From Reyranella soli (GTDB lineage Bacteria > Pseudomonadota > Alphaproteobacteria > Reyranellales > Reyranellaceae): a DNA stretch of 34,157 nucleotides. The position numbers were made by a program, and so were the translations under genes. The stretch is from NCBI RefSeq assembly GCF_007992495.1, contig NZ_BKAJ01000147.1, positions 1-34,157 on the forward strand, read 5' to 3'. The notes under the pieces are model-generated. The model was not told where the DNA came from and ran no database searches. It saw only the letters and a program-made list of their open reading frames with translations. Each line of letters starts with the position of its first letter. Within the stretch, counting starts at the first letter, position 1. This document shows, one piece after another, positions 9,701 to 17,291 of this stretch.

Positions 9701-10244
9701 TCCGCTGATGCCGGGCGATCCGCAGCGCTGGAAGCGCGGCCAGCTGCTGCATGAACTGCTGCGCCACCTGCCGGCGACGCCGCCAGCGGAGCGCGCCACA
9801 GCGGCGCGTCGCTTCCTGGCGCAGCCCGCACACGGGTTGAGCGAAGAAGAGGTCACGGCCTGGAGCGGCGAAGCGCTCGCCGTCACCGAGGCGCCGCCGC
9901 ACGCCGCGTTGTTCGGCGAAAGCTCGCGCGCCGAGGTGCCGTTGATCGGCACGGTGCGAACCCGGCGCGGCACGTTCACGGTGAGCGGCCAGGTCGACCG
10001 TCTCGCCGTGTCCGCGCGCGAGGTGCTGATCGTCGACTACAAGACCAACCGGCCGCCGCCCGAAGCCGCGGCAAAGGTGGCGCTGGCCTACCGCCGCCAG
10101 CTTGCGCTCTACCGGGCGTTGCTGGCCGAGATCTATCCCGGCCGCACGGTGCGGGCATTTCTCCTGTGGACGGCGGTGCCGTTGCTCATGGAAATCGATC
10201 CAGAAACCCTCGATGAATCAATGCCCTATGCGGCCGCATCTTGA
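6717..10244 (+). CDS. addA: Double-strand break repair helicase AddA
   Basis: UvrD/RecB-like superfamily 1 helicase with a C-terminal nuclease, partner of AddB. In the 1175-residue product: Walker A ANAGTGKT (32-39), motif II DEAQDT near 412, motif III VGDIKQSIFGFQ, motif IV SFRSTPAVLDAVDWVF, motif V LTVHASKGLQAPIVYLPD, motif VI NRLLYVAMTRAEDRLY near 856, and nuclease motif VLIVDYKTN near 1106 followed by QLALYRALL. The ATG overlaps the addB stop (ATGA at 6717-6720), implying translational coupling and balanced subunit synthesis. All helicase and nuclease key residues appear intact. Confidence 0.97.
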   Translation: MSVLDSALDPLVLATDSQRRATTPGHSAWVEANAGTGKTKVLTDRVTRLLLDRVKPERILCLTFTKAAAAEMRNRLAGQLGRWAMMTDAKLDEEIEKLIDRTPEAVERVVARRLFARVLDAPGGINILTIHAFCQALLKRFPLEAGVAPGFDVLDEADARTLLRQAQDEQMEALARPDAPGELAEALASVAGRISVTEYAELMVQLLGERAWMLARIGDDAGLRRLRERLASELGCAPDDTAGQLASDACLDRAFDATALQAAARALARGSKTDVSRAALIAEWLADAAGRPQRLTSSYSEVFFTDKGAILKRLASKAAIEAMPDIEEVLRREAERLAAVLDRINGAALVERTLALLRLGLDIAGRYTRAKQRRAALDYDDLIVATRRLLESADSAAWVLYKLDGGIDHVLVDEAQDTNPDQWEVIRRLTEEFFVGQGAVERTRTVFAVGDIKQSIFGFQRADPRKLKEMREWFAERSRLADKRFVPVDLNVSFRSTPAVLDAVDWVFSEPDTVRGLAEPNDVIHLPSRKNAPGRVELWPLVSTDEDETDTTELEGTPGAAAEPHQRLARLIAAHAGSLIGKERRAGGMRELLHAGHFMVLVRRRNEFVNALVKELKQAGIEVAGVDRLNLGEELAVQDLLAMARFVLLPQDDLNLACLLKSPLIGLGEDELFTLAWKRKGHLWRSLRERARAKPFAAAHARLAGWLKRVDYITPFDFFATALGPEGGRVRLLERLGHEAADPIDELLARALQYQRAEGGSLQGFLRWFEAGGGEIKRDLDQNRRREVRILTVHASKGLQAPIVYLPDTTRVPRDEGRILSAEDGEARLWVPRADDANEAARAWRGRARERALEEQNRLLYVAMTRAEDRLYVGGWFGRRKPDRGCWYERIEAGLGASSQAEIFPDSPQPRNRAVPREFDFRELLPNDGWAGEGYELVNAGIIEAPEQAELGLAAASDLPAWAREAAPAEPDPPAPLAPSQPLPDEALAGPRAFSPLMPGDPQRWKRGQLLHELLRHLPATPPAERATAARRFLAQPAHGLSEEEVTAWSGEALAVTEAPPHAALFGESSRAEVPLIGTVRTRRGTFTVSGQVDRLAVSAREVLIVDYKTNRPPPEAAAKVALAYRRQLALYRALLAEIYPGRTVRAFLLWTAVPLLMEIDPETLDESMPYAAAS

Positions 10245-10285
10245 CTCGCCCGGTGAGCGTTCCTAGCTTTGGGCCCAAGGGCGGC

Positions 10286-10316
10286 GCCGGTCCATCGACC
10301 GGCCTGTAGTGTTTTT
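10286..10316 (+). terminator. Weak terminator-like hairpin between addA and trxA
   Basis: GCCGGTC (10286-10292) pairs with GACCGGC (10297-10303) around a CATC loop. A run of five T at 10312-10316 lies eight bases beyond the stem, too far for a textbook terminator. It sits in the 84-base gap before trxA and may attenuate read-through from the addA operon. Confidence 0.4.
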
Positions 10317-10328
10317 GGGAGAACCCAT

Positions 10329-10649
10329 ATGACCGTCAAAGCGACCGATACCTCTTTCGAGCAGGAAGTCCTGAAGTCCGACACGCCCGTCCTGGTCGAC
10401 TTCTGGGCCGAGTGGTGCGGCCCGTGCCGCATGATCGGGCCCTCGCTCGAGGACATTGCCAAGGAGATGGATGGCAAGCTCAAGGTGGTGAAGGTCAACA
10501 TCGACGAGAACCCGACGACGCCGTCGCGTTACAACGTCCGTTCGATCCCCACCCTGCTGCTGTTCAAGAACGGCCAGGTTGCCGCCACCAAGATCGGCGC
10601 CGAGCCGAAGCAGAAGCTGGTGAGCTGGATCAACACCGTCGTCAGCTAA
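10329..10649 (+). CDS. trxA: Thioredoxin 1
   Basis: Cytosolic dithiol-disulfide reductant, 106 residues, the normal length. The active site WCGPC has its cysteines at residues 30 and 33; the cis-Pro loop is SIPTLLLF, and the conserved FWAEW strand precedes the active site. The ribosome binding site GGGAG (10317-10321) lies seven bases before the ATG. It follows addA by 84 bases and is convergent with folC, with only 10 bases between the two stop codons. The addA-trxA-folC order is familiar from alphaproteobacterial genomes. Confidence 0.97.
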   Translation: MTVKATDTSFEQEVLKSDTPVLVDFWAEWCGPCRMIGPSLEDIAKEMDGKLKVVKVNIDENPTTPSRYNVRSIPTLLLFKNGQVAATKIGAEPKQKLVSWINTVVS

Positions 10650-10659
10650 GCGCGGGCGC

Positions 10660-11949
10660 TCAGCCGTTGCGGGCCAACACCGTGCCTGCGAGGTAGAGCG
10701 AGCCGCAGATCAGGATGCGCATCGGCGCGGGCTGGGTGGCCAGAAGGTCTTCCAGCGCCGCGCCGACGTCGTTTGCGGGCAGGCAGTCGAGCCCGACGTC
10801 GGCAGCGCGTGCGCAGGCCTCCTGCGGCGTGTAGGCGGCATGGCCCTCGATCGGCACGGCGCGCGCCGTGCGGGCATGGCGGCCCAGCGGGCGCAGGAAG
10901 CCCGAGGCGTCCTTGGTCGTGAGCATGCCGAAGATCAAATAGAGCGGTAGAGCCGCCGGCTCCTTGGCCCATTCGGCAGCCTGGCGCGCCAGCACGATGC
11001 CGCAGTCCTCGTTATGCCCGCCGTCGAGCCACAGCTCGCCGGCCGGCGGCATGGCATCGACCAGCGGGCCGCGCGAGAGCTTCTGCAATCGCGCCGGCCA
11101 TTCGACCGACGCCAGGCCCTTGCGGATCGCCGCGTCGTCGATGCGGAACTGCGCGGCGCGCAGCCGCTCGATGCAGGCGACAGCGGTGGCGGCATTGTCG
11201 ATCTGATGGGCACCGACCAGCGCCGGCGCCGGCAGGTCTATGCCCAAAAGATCGCTGTCATAGCGAAAGCCGGGCGCGGTCGGCCTGACCTGCCATTCGC
11301 GGCCCATGCGAAACAGCGGAGCGGTCAGCTCGGCCGCCCGGTTGGCGATCACGCCTGCACTCGCCTCGCGTTGGCGGCCGATCACCGCCGGCACGGCGCG
11401 CTTCAGGATGCCCGCCTTCTCCGCAGCGATCTTCTCCAGCGTGTCGCCGAGGAAGCTCGTGTGGTCGTAGCCGATCGGCGTGATGGCCGAGAGCGCGGGC
11501 TCGACCACGTTGGTAGTGTCGTTGCGGCCGCCCATGCCGACCTCGAGGATGGCGAGGTCGGCCGGCACGCGGGCGAAGGCGAGGAATGCCGATACCGTCG
11601 TGATCTCGAAGAAGGTGATCGGCTGCTCGCGGTTGGCCTGCTCGGCCTCGGTCAGCACGTCTTCCAGCATGTCGTCGCTGATCAGCTCGCCGGCGACTCG
11701 GATGCGCTCGTTGAAGCGCACGAGATGCGGCGAGGTGTAGACATGGACGCGATAGCCCGCCGCCTCGGCCATGGCGCGCAGATAGGCGACCAGCGAGCCT
11801 TTGCCGTTGGTGCCGGCGACGTGCACCACCGGCGGCAGTTTGCGATGCGGCGAACCGACGTCGGCCAGCAGTCGCTCGATACGCCCAAGCTCGAGATCGA
11901 TGAGCTTGGGATGCAGCCGCATGAGGCGGTCGAGAATCGCATCGGTCAT
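10660..11949 (-). CDS. folC: Bifunctional folylpolyglutamate synthase / dihydrofolate synthase
   Basis: ATP-dependent ligase of the Mur ligase family that adds glutamate to dihydropteroate and to folates, making and retaining folate in the cytosol. The 429-residue product has the P-loop HVAGTNGKGS (43-52), the folate-ligase motif YTSPHLVRFNERI, EVGMGGRNDTTN, and the Mur-ligase-like DHTSFLGDTLEKIAAEKAGI. It starts 18 bases after the accD stop, so the two genes form a unit transcribed leftward. Bifunctionality is the family default and is not shown by the sequence alone. Confidence 0.95.
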   Translation of the reverse strand: MTDAILDRLMRLHPKLIDLELGRIERLLADVGSPHRKLPPVVHVAGTNGKGSLVAYLRAMAEAAGYRVHVYTSPHLVRFNERIRVAGELISDDMLEDVLTEAEQANREQPITFFEITTVSAFLAFARVPADLAILEVGMGGRNDTTNVVEPALSAITPIGYDHTSFLGDTLEKIAAEKAGILKRAVPAVIGRQREASAGVIANRAAELTAPLFRMGREWQVRPTAPGFRYDSDLLGIDLPAPALVGAHQIDNAATAVACIERLRAAQFRIDDAAIRKGLASVEWPARLQKLSRGPLVDAMPPAGELWLDGGHNEDCGIVLARQAAEWAKEPAALPLYLIFGMLTTKDASGFLRPLGRHARTARAVPIEGHAAYTPQEACARAADVGLDCLPANDVGAALEDLLATQPAPMRILICGSLYLAGTVLARNG

Positions 11950-11967
11950 TTGACGTGGCCTTGGGCG

Positions 11968-12855
11968 TCAGCGGCCCGCGACAGCCAGGCTGCGGCTCTC
12001 GGCAACCGGTTCCATCAGCAGCGACACCAGCCGGATCAGGGTTTCCCTGAGCTTGTGGCGGTGCACGACGGCGTCGACCATGCCGTGCTCCAGCAGGTAT
12101 TCGGCGCGCTGGAAGCCCTGCGGCAGCTCCTGGCGGATCGTGTCCTGGATGACGCGCGGGCCGGCGAAGCCGATCAGGGCGTCGGGCTCGGCGATGTGCA
12201 CGTCGCCCAGCATGGCGAACGAAGCCGACACGCCGCCGGTCGTCGGATCGGTCAGCACGACGATGTAGGGCAGGCCCGCTTGCTTGACCTTGCGCACGGC
12301 GATCGTGGTGCGCGTGAGCTGCATCAGCGACAGGATGCCCTCCTGCATGCGCGCGCCGCCCGAGGCGGAGAACACGATCAGCGGCGCCTTGCGGGCGATG
12401 GCGAGATCAGCCGCCATCACCAGACCTTCGCCGACGGCCGTGCCCATCGAGCCGCCCATGAAGTCGAAATCGAGCAGCGCCATCACGGTGGTGCGGCCGC
12501 CCATCGTGCCGCTCGCCACGACCAGGGCGTCGGTGCGGCCCTCGGCCTTGGCCTGCGCCTCCTTGAGCTTGGCGTCGTAGCGCTTGGTGTCGCGGAACTT
12601 CAACGGATCGACCGGCACGCGCGGCAGCGGGTGCGACTCGTACTTGCCCTCGTCGAACAGGTGCGGCAGGCGCTTCAGCGGCCGGATGCGCATGTGGTGG
12701 CCGCAGTGGGTGCAGACCTCCTGGTTGGCCTCCCAGTCGCGCATGAACAGCATCTGCTCGCACTTGGGACACTTCAGCCAGAGAGTCTCCGGCGTCTCCT
12801 TGCGCGAGATCAGGGCCTTGAGCTTGGGTCGGACGAAGTTCGTCAGCCAGTTCAT
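11968..12855 (-). CDS. accD: Acetyl-CoA carboxylase carboxyltransferase subunit beta
   Basis: Beta subunit of the carboxyltransferase that makes malonyl-CoA for fatty acid synthesis; it works with AccA, which is not in this window. The 295-residue protein has the N-terminal four-cysteine zinc ribbon (C29, C32, C48, C51) and the crotonase-fold motifs FDFMGGSMGTAVGE, SASGGARMQEG and DPTTGGVSASFA, ending near the FAGPRVIQ region. No good Shine-Dalgarno sequence precedes the ATG. In most alphaproteobacteria accD directly follows trpA; here about 5.2 kb separates them. It lies 46 bases downstream of the carboxypeptidase gene and is probably cotranscribed with it. Confidence 0.97.
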   Translation of the reverse strand: MNWLTNFVRPKLKALISRKETPETLWLKCPKCEQMLFMRDWEANQEVCTHCGHHMRIRPLKRLPHLFDEGKYESHPLPRVPVDPLKFRDTKRYDAKLKEAQAKAEGRTDALVVASGTMGGRTTVMALLDFDFMGGSMGTAVGEGLVMAADLAIARKAPLIVFSASGGARMQEGILSLMQLTRTTIAVRKVKQAGLPYIVVLTDPTTGGVSASFAMLGDVHIAEPDALIGFAGPRVIQDTIRQELPQGFQRAEYLLEHGMVDAVVHRHKLRETLIRLVSLLMEPVAESRSLAVAGR

Positions 12856-12901
12856 TGCGGCGGTATCGCACGAACCGCCGCGCCGGCCAAGACGGCGCCC
12901 G

Positions 12902-14113
12902 TCACCGCCAGAACTGCCCGAACGGCGCCGTTATTTCCTGAGGTTTCTTCACCTGGCAGAACAGTTTCCGCGCCTGGTAATCGGCGCACAGCGCCTGCGC
13001 CGTCGCCGGCTCGAGATCGGCGATGATGGCAGCCTGCTTGGTCACCTTGTTGGAGCTGACCGGCAGGATCCATTCCTTGCCCAGCCGTGTGAAGCCCAGC
13101 CGGGCGATGTCCGACTGGCCGACATCGTAGGCATGCCGCGCCGAGCGCCAGTCGGGATAGGTGCCGAGCCAGACGGCGTCGCCCGGCATGTCGTAGCGGA
13201 TGGTGCCGCACTCGCTCTGGTCGAGCACCGTGGCGGGGCCGCCCTGGCCATTGCGGATCTGCCAGATCTTGGGCCGGTTGCCCCCGGTCTTCAGGGCATA
13301 GGCCTCGTCGAGCAGCCGGACAATGAACTCATCACGCAGGTCGGCGCGACGGAAGCCGAAGGCGACGGCGATCAGCCGCCGCCCGTCGCGCACCGCGCTG
13401 CCCACGATGTTGAAGCCCGAAGCGCATACGAAGCCGGTCTTCAGCCCGTCGGCGTAGGGCGCATAGAGGTCGAGAAATTTTATGCCCGGTCCGACCTTGG
13501 TCTTGCCGAGGTAGAACTCCTGGGTGTGGAAGTAGCCGTAATACTCCGGGAACTGCTTCACGAGGGCCATCGCCAGCATTGCCATGTCGCGCGCGGTGGT
13601 GAGTTGGCCGGCGTCGGGCAGGCCGCTGGCGTTGCGGAACTGGGTGGCGTTCATGCCGATCCGCGCCGCCGTTTCGGTCATGCGCACACCGAATGCGGCC
13701 TCGGATCCGGAGATCAGCTCGGCGAAACCCGTCGCCACGTCATTGGCCGAGCGCGCCACCAGCGCCTGCAGGCCCTGCTCGACGGTGATGGCCTGGCCGG
13801 CGGCCAGGCCGAGCTTGGAGGGCGGCTTGGCGCGGGCCACTTCCGACAGGGTCATGGGTGAGGCGAGCGTCAGCCGGCCCGCCTTCAATTCCTCGAAGAC
13901 GATGTAGATCGTCATCATCTTGGTGAGCGAGGCCGGGTGCCAGAAGGCGCCGGCATTGCGGTCCAGCAGGGTCTCGCCGGTCGCCACGTCGACCACCGCG
14001 TAGGGGCCGGCCTGGACCGGCCCAGACGGCGAGGTCACCGCGGTGATCTGGGCACGCGCAGGAAGGGTGAAGCTGACCAGGGCGAGGATGCAAAGCAGTA
14101 AGCGAAATTTCAT
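12902..14113 (-). CDS. Serine D-alanyl-D-alanine carboxypeptidase (PBP5/6-like)
   Basis: Periplasmic peptidase S11 enzyme that trims the terminal D-Ala of peptidoglycan pentapeptides. A signal peptide (basic start, hydrophobic 4-18, likely cut after ARA at 21) precedes the penicillin-binding core. Active-site motifs are intact: SLTK (S62, K65), SAN (122-124) and KTG (225-227). After the catalytic domain comes a region of roughly 100 residues containing WLGTYPDWRSA and, near the end, ALCADYQARKLFCQVKK. This differs from the usual PBP5 C-terminal stalk and vaguely recalls a degenerate SPOR domain. I see no clear C-terminal membrane anchor. It starts 76 bases from the divergent metallo-hydrolase gene and would be cotranscribed with accD and folC. 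Confidence 0.9.
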   Translation of the reverse strand: MKFRLLLCILALVSFTLPARAQITAVTSPSGPVQAGPYAVVDVATGETLLDRNAGAFWHPASLTKMMTIYIVFEELKAGRLTLASPMTLSEVARAKPPSKLGLAAGQAITVEQGLQALVARSANDVATGFAELISGSEAAFGVRMTETAARIGMNATQFRNASGLPDAGQLTTARDMAMLAMALVKQFPEYYGYFHTQEFYLGKTKVGPGIKFLDLYAPYADGLKTGFVCASGFNIVGSAVRDGRRLIAVAFGFRRADLRDEFIVRLLDEAYALKTGGNRPKIWQIRNGQGGPATVLDQSECGTIRYDMPGDAVWLGTYPDWRSARHAYDVGQSDIARLGFTRLGKEWILPVSSNKVTKQAAIIADLEPATAQALCADYQARKLFCQVKKPQEITAPFGQFWR

Positions 14114-14189
14114 TGCCGCCGACGCATGAAGCCTCCCCGGGACAGCATACGCCCTTCCGCGCGCCCGCGGGAGGCATTAGATCGGTGCA

Positions 14190-14858
14190 ATGCTCAAAGT
14201 CATGATCGCCCCCGTCACCCCGTTCCAGCAGAACTGCTCCATCGTCTGGTGCGACGAGACCATGGAAGGCACCGCCGTCGATCCGGGCGGCGACTTCGAC
14301 ATGCTGAAGGACGCGATCGCCCAGCAGGACATCAAGGTCACCAAGGTGCTGCTGACCCACGGCCATGTCGACCATGCCTCGGCCGCCGGGACCATGGCCG
14401 AGCATTACGGCGTGAAGATCGAGGGGCCGCACGAGGACGACCTGTTCCTGATCGAGGGCCTGCCCGACTCCGGCCGCAAGTACAACTTCCCGGCCTACAA
14501 GCCGTTCGTGCCCGACCGCTGGCTCACCAACGGCGAGACGGTGACTCTCGGCAACCTCACCTTCGATGTCGTTCACTGCCCCGGCCACACGCCGGGCCAT
14601 GTCGTGTTCGTGCACAAGCCCGCGAAGGTGGCGTTCGTCGGCGACGTGCTGTTCCGAGGCTCGATCGGCCGCACGGATTTTCCGCGCGGCAACCACGAGC
14701 AGCTGCTGAGCTCGATCCGCAAGCGGCTGTGGCCGTTCGGCGACGACATCACCTTCGTGCCCGGCCACGGCCAGACCTCGACCTTCGGCTGGGAGCGCAA
14801 GACCAATCCCTTCGTCGCCGACCTGCTGTTCGACGACGAAGATGACGCACCGGCCTGA
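14190..14858 (+). CDS. MBL-fold metallo-hydrolase, GloB-like (YcbL type)
   Basis: Zinc hydrolase of the metallo-beta-lactamase fold, 222 residues. The metal motif is HGHVDH (57-62), followed by CPGHTPGH with the next His, FVGDVLFRGSIGRTDFPRG with the bridging Asp, and a final VPGHGQ. The short length and lack of the C-terminal hydroxyacylglutathione-binding domain place it with the single-domain YcbL-like proteins related to glyoxalase II, rather than with full GloB. A thioester hydrolase role, possibly glyoxalase II-like, is inferred. There is no convincing ribosome binding site close to the ATG; GGGAGG lies 15 bases upstream. Confidence 0.9.
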   Translation: MLKVMIAPVTPFQQNCSIVWCDETMEGTAVDPGGDFDMLKDAIAQQDIKVTKVLLTHGHVDHASAAGTMAEHYGVKIEGPHEDDLFLIEGLPDSGRKYNFPAYKPFVPDRWLTNGETVTLGNLTFDVVHCPGHTPGHVVFVHKPAKVAFVGDVLFRGSIGRTDFPRGNHEQLLSSIRKRLWPFGDDITFVPGHGQTSTFGWERKTNPFVADLLFDDEDDAPA

Positions 14859-14909
14859 TCGACGCTGCGTGGTAGGTTGCCTGCCGTCCAGCTCGACGGG
14901 GACGGTCGC

Positions 14910-15686
14910 ATGGAACAGCGCTTTGCGTTCAATCAGGTAGCGAGCGTCTATACGACGGCACGTCCCGGCTATCCCGATGCTCTCGTCGACGACGTCATCT
15001 CGTATGCCGACCTGAAGCCGGGCAATGCCATTCTCGAAGTCGGCTGCGGCACAGGCCAGGCGACGAAGAGCTTCGCCGCACGAGGCTTTCCGATTCTCGC
15101 CATCGACCCCGGACCGCAGATGGTTCGCGAGGCAAGAGCGGCCTTGGCGCAGTTCGACAATGTCACGCTCGTTGAATCCACGTTCGAAGCGTTGGCCGCG
15201 GAACAAGCATCGTTCCAACTGATCATTGCTGCTCAGTCGTGGCACTGGGTTGCGCCGGAAATGCGGTTTGCGAAAGCCGCCGAGACGCTGTCGCCGCGTG
15301 GAGCACTGGCGGTGTTCGGTCATGTTCCGGTGGGCTTGCCGGCCCCGTTGCTCGACCAGCTCAAGCAACTCTACCTGCACCACATAGATTACTCGGGGCC
15401 GCCGCCGGAAGCCTGGTACCTACCCAGCGGCCCGTTCAAGGGCTGGTTCGACGAATCGGGCGTGTTCGGGCCCGTCGAGCACCGATGCTATCCGTGGAAA
15501 TGGCGCCACACGACGTCAAGCTATATGGACTTCCTGCGCTCGCGCTCGGATCATCGGCTGATCGAGCCGGCAAAGCTGGAAGCCTTGCTCGACGATATCG
15601 CTGACGCGATCGACGGTCATGGCGGGCAGTTCGAGATCGACTACGAAACCCATCTCTACATCGCTCACCGCGTCGATAGCGACTGA
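14910..15686 (+). CDS. Class I SAM-dependent methyltransferase
   Basis: Cytosolic methyltransferase of 258 residues. The SAM-binding motif I is ILEVGCGTGQATKSF (from residue 41), motif II is AIDPGPQM, and a post-motif segment ends in AAQSWHWV. This layout resembles the methyltransferase-11 proteins with an N-terminal NQVASVYTTARPGYP, common to small-molecule enzymes. The substrate cannot be told. I start at ATG 14910 preceded by a purine-rich GGGGACGG; an earlier in-frame start at 14877 lacks support. Base composition looks slightly lower in GC than its neighbours, which would fit acquisition, but I could not measure it. Its last 22 bases overlap the end of the HxlR gene on the other strand. 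Confidence 0.88.
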   Translation: MEQRFAFNQVASVYTTARPGYPDALVDDVISYADLKPGNAILEVGCGTGQATKSFAARGFPILAIDPGPQMVREARAALAQFDNVTLVESTFEALAAEQASFQLIIAAQSWHWVAPEMRFAKAAETLSPRGALAVFGHVPVGLPAPLLDQLKQLYLHHIDYSGPPPEAWYLPSGPFKGWFDESGVFGPVEHRCYPWKWRHTTSSYMDFLRSRSDHRLIEPAKLEALLDDIADAIDGHGGQFEIDYETHLYIAHRVDSD

Positions 15687-16003
15687 ACGTCCGAGCCCGA
15701 TCTCGTCACCCACCAGTTGCTCAGCGCATCGACCAGGGGAACGAGCGTGCGGCCCGTCGGCGTAAGCGCGTAGTCGACGTGGCGCGGATAGCCGGGATGG
15801 TCGGTCCGGCTCACGATGCCGACCTTCTCGAGCTTGCGCAGTTCCAGGGCCAACATCCGGTGCGAGACCGCGGGATTGTCGCGCCTCAGGTCGCTGAAGC
15901 GCTTGGTGCCGTCCTTGAGATAGTACAGCAGCAGCGTGGGCCAGCGTCCGCTCAGCACCTGCATGACCTGCTCGATCGGACAGCGGGAGACGACGTCCTT
16001 CAT
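15665..16003 (-). CDS. HxlR-family winged-helix transcriptional regulator
   Basis: DNA-binding protein of 112 residues covering one HxlR domain. It shows the N-terminal CPIEQVMQVLSGRW with Cys8, a position that senses electrophiles or redox state in several family members, then the recognition-helix region FSDLRRDNPAVSHRMLALELRKLEKVG and the wing SRTDHPGYPRHVDYALT. It is transcribed away from a GST gene across a 100-base gap. HxlR proteins often control the gene they face, so control of the GST in response to electrophiles is a reasonable inference. The 3' end overlaps the convergent methyltransferase by 22 bases. Confidence 0.92.
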   Translation of the reverse strand: MKDVVSRCPIEQVMQVLSGRWPTLLLYYLKDGTKRFSDLRRDNPAVSHRMLALELRKLEKVGIVSRTDHPGYPRHVDYALTPTGRTLVPLVDALSNWWVTRSGSDVQSLSTR

Positions 16004-16031
16004 TGCTTGCGCTCGTTGTGGTTACAGAAAT

Positions 16032-16056
16032 GTGCGTACTTCACTTGGGTGCACAC
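16032..16056. promoter_or_regulatory. Candidate HxlR operator between regulator and GST
   Basis: GTGCGTACTT (16032-16041) and GGGTGCACAC (16047-16056) form an imperfect inverted repeat, 6 of 10 positions symmetric, centred in the 100-base divergent gap. HxlR-type operators are often short imperfect palindromes in this location. No binding evidence can be drawn from sequence alone. Confidence 0.35.
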
Positions 16057-16103
16057 ATGCCTAGGTTCCAGGCCACTCACGTCACCAACCTCAGGATACG
16101 TCA

Positions 16104-16811
16104 ATGGAACCGATCCTTCTCTATGGCTTTCCGATGGGAACATCGATGGGTCTCGTCGCCACGCTGGAATGGCTGGGCCGACCCTATCGGCTGAGCCGCG
16201 TCGACATGCTGGGCGAGATGCGCGAGCCCACCTATGCCGGCCTGAACGCGCGTCACGAGACGCCGGTGCTGATCACGCAGGACGGCCGCGCGCTCAGCGA
16301 GACCATGGCGATCGCCGCCCATCTCGAGGCGCGCGATACCGAGCGCCGCGTCAGCTTCGCGCCGGGCTCGCCGCAAGCGGACCGGATGCACCAGCTGATG
16401 GCCTTCCTGAACACCGGCTTCACCGCCGCCTTCGCTCCGCTGTGGGTGGCGATGGAGCTGGCGTCACCGGATCCGGCCTATCAGGCCGCACTGCGCCGCT
16501 TCGGCCGCGACGCCGTCATCAAGCGACATGACCAGCTCGAGGGCATGCTCGACGACAGCCCCTGGCTTGCCGGAGAACGACGGACGATGGCCGACGGTCT
16601 GCTGGCGGGCGTGGCGCGCTGGCTCGAGTTCCACGAGGTCGCCGACATCGCCCGCTGGCCCAAGCTGCAGGCACTTCGCCAGCGCGTGGCAGCCGATCCC
16701 GCCGTCGTCTATGCCACCGCAGTGGAGAACGGCGAGCCCGCGCAGAGCTCAGGCAGCTGCCTGGGTCAGCTGCCGCTTGCCGACGTCGTCAGTCGATTCG
16801 GTCGCCAGTAA
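16104..16811 (+). CDS. Glutathione S-transferase family protein
   Basis: Protein of 235 residues with the two-part GST layout. An N-terminal thioredoxin-like domain (1-80) starts ILLYGFPMGTSM and contains the cis-Pro glutathione site ETPVLITQDGRALSETMAIAAHL. An alpha-helical C-terminal domain includes the N-capping-like segment ERRTMADGLLAGVARWLEF. It probably conjugates or reduces electrophiles with glutathione. Ser13 or Ser14 in GTSM could be the catalytic serine of bacterial classes, but this is uncertain. It is divergent from the HxlR regulator, which probably controls it. Confidence 0.88.
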   Translation: MEPILLYGFPMGTSMGLVATLEWLGRPYRLSRVDMLGEMREPTYAGLNARHETPVLITQDGRALSETMAIAAHLEARDTERRVSFAPGSPQADRMHQLMAFLNTGFTAAFAPLWVAMELASPDPAYQAALRRFGRDAVIKRHDQLEGMLDDSPWLAGERRTMADGLLAGVARWLEFHEVADIARWPKLQALRQRVAADPAVVYATAVENGEPAQSSGSCLGQLPLADVVSRFGRQ

Positions 16812-16990
16812 CCTTTGCACAGAGATCATGACTCTTTGACAAGGTCTGGATTCGGCTTGCGCTCGACACGCGCTCCACGGGGTGCACTCCATCACGCCAT
16901 CAGTGGAATGTACCCGTTGGGTGAGACAGCGTGCGTAGGCGCCTCTCGGCTTTGCCGGAGGGGTGCATGCACTGCAGTCGCCTTGCTCGC

Positions 16991-17096
16991 GAATTTCTGC
17001 ATTTTCTGCATATTTTTTGCAGGTCGGCCGATGTCCGCCAAACCATTGAATTCGCGCCGCTTTTGAATTTTCTGCATTTTATGCATTTTCTGCAGG
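16991..17096. repeat. Two near-identical 32-33 bp AT-rich direct repeats rich in TTCTGCAT
   Basis: Copy one is 16991-17023 and copy two 17065-17096. Both begin GAATTT, contain CTGCATTTT followed by TGCAT, and end in TGCAGG; they differ by small indels and one substitution. Starts are 74 bases apart. Each copy is itself built from short TTCTGCAT units, so TGCA recurs about every nine bases. Two copies without regular spacers do not make a CRISPR. Protein-binding iterons or slipped-strand duplications are possible; the function is unknown. Confidence 0.75.
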
Positions 17097-17250
17097 CCCT
17101 CCGCCGACTGCACTCCTTAGGGAAGATCATCGCTCCCCGTCAGGCTGAACGCAGCCAGACGATGACCGGCTCTCGCGCAGGAGCCGTCTGACACACGATC
17201 GGATAAACGATGCATAGAGCGGGAACACCGGTAAGCGGTGCAACGAAGCA

Positions 17251-17291
17251 TCTATATAACCAAAGTACAGCTTCAGTCAATAACTTTGGTT
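17251..17291 (-). promoter_or_regulatory. Sigma-70-like promoter embedded in a 9-bp inverted repeat (promoter/operator)
   Basis: Reading the minus strand, TTGACT (17280-17275) and TATATA (17258-17253) are spaced 16 bases; TATAGA (17256-17251) with 18 bases is an alternative -10. The perfect inverted repeat AACCAAAGT (17258-17266) and ACTTTGGTT (17283-17291) brackets the -35 box and touches the -10, the layout of a repressor operator. No protein gene I can support begins just downstream. The transcript would start with a foldable leader: GATGC (17209-17213) with GCATC (17248-17252) enclosing CACCG/CGGTG (17226-17240). Confidence 0.5.

Noticed and set aside
16991..17096. CRISPR array
   Set aside because: Only two repeat copies, both internally repetitive, with no equal-length spacers and no cas genes.
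16892..17130. Minus-strand small proteins with CRKC or MQKMQK repeats
   Set aside because: The peptides come directly from the nucleotide repeats in different frames, and start signals are poor (GGGGAG only two bases from the ATG of one).
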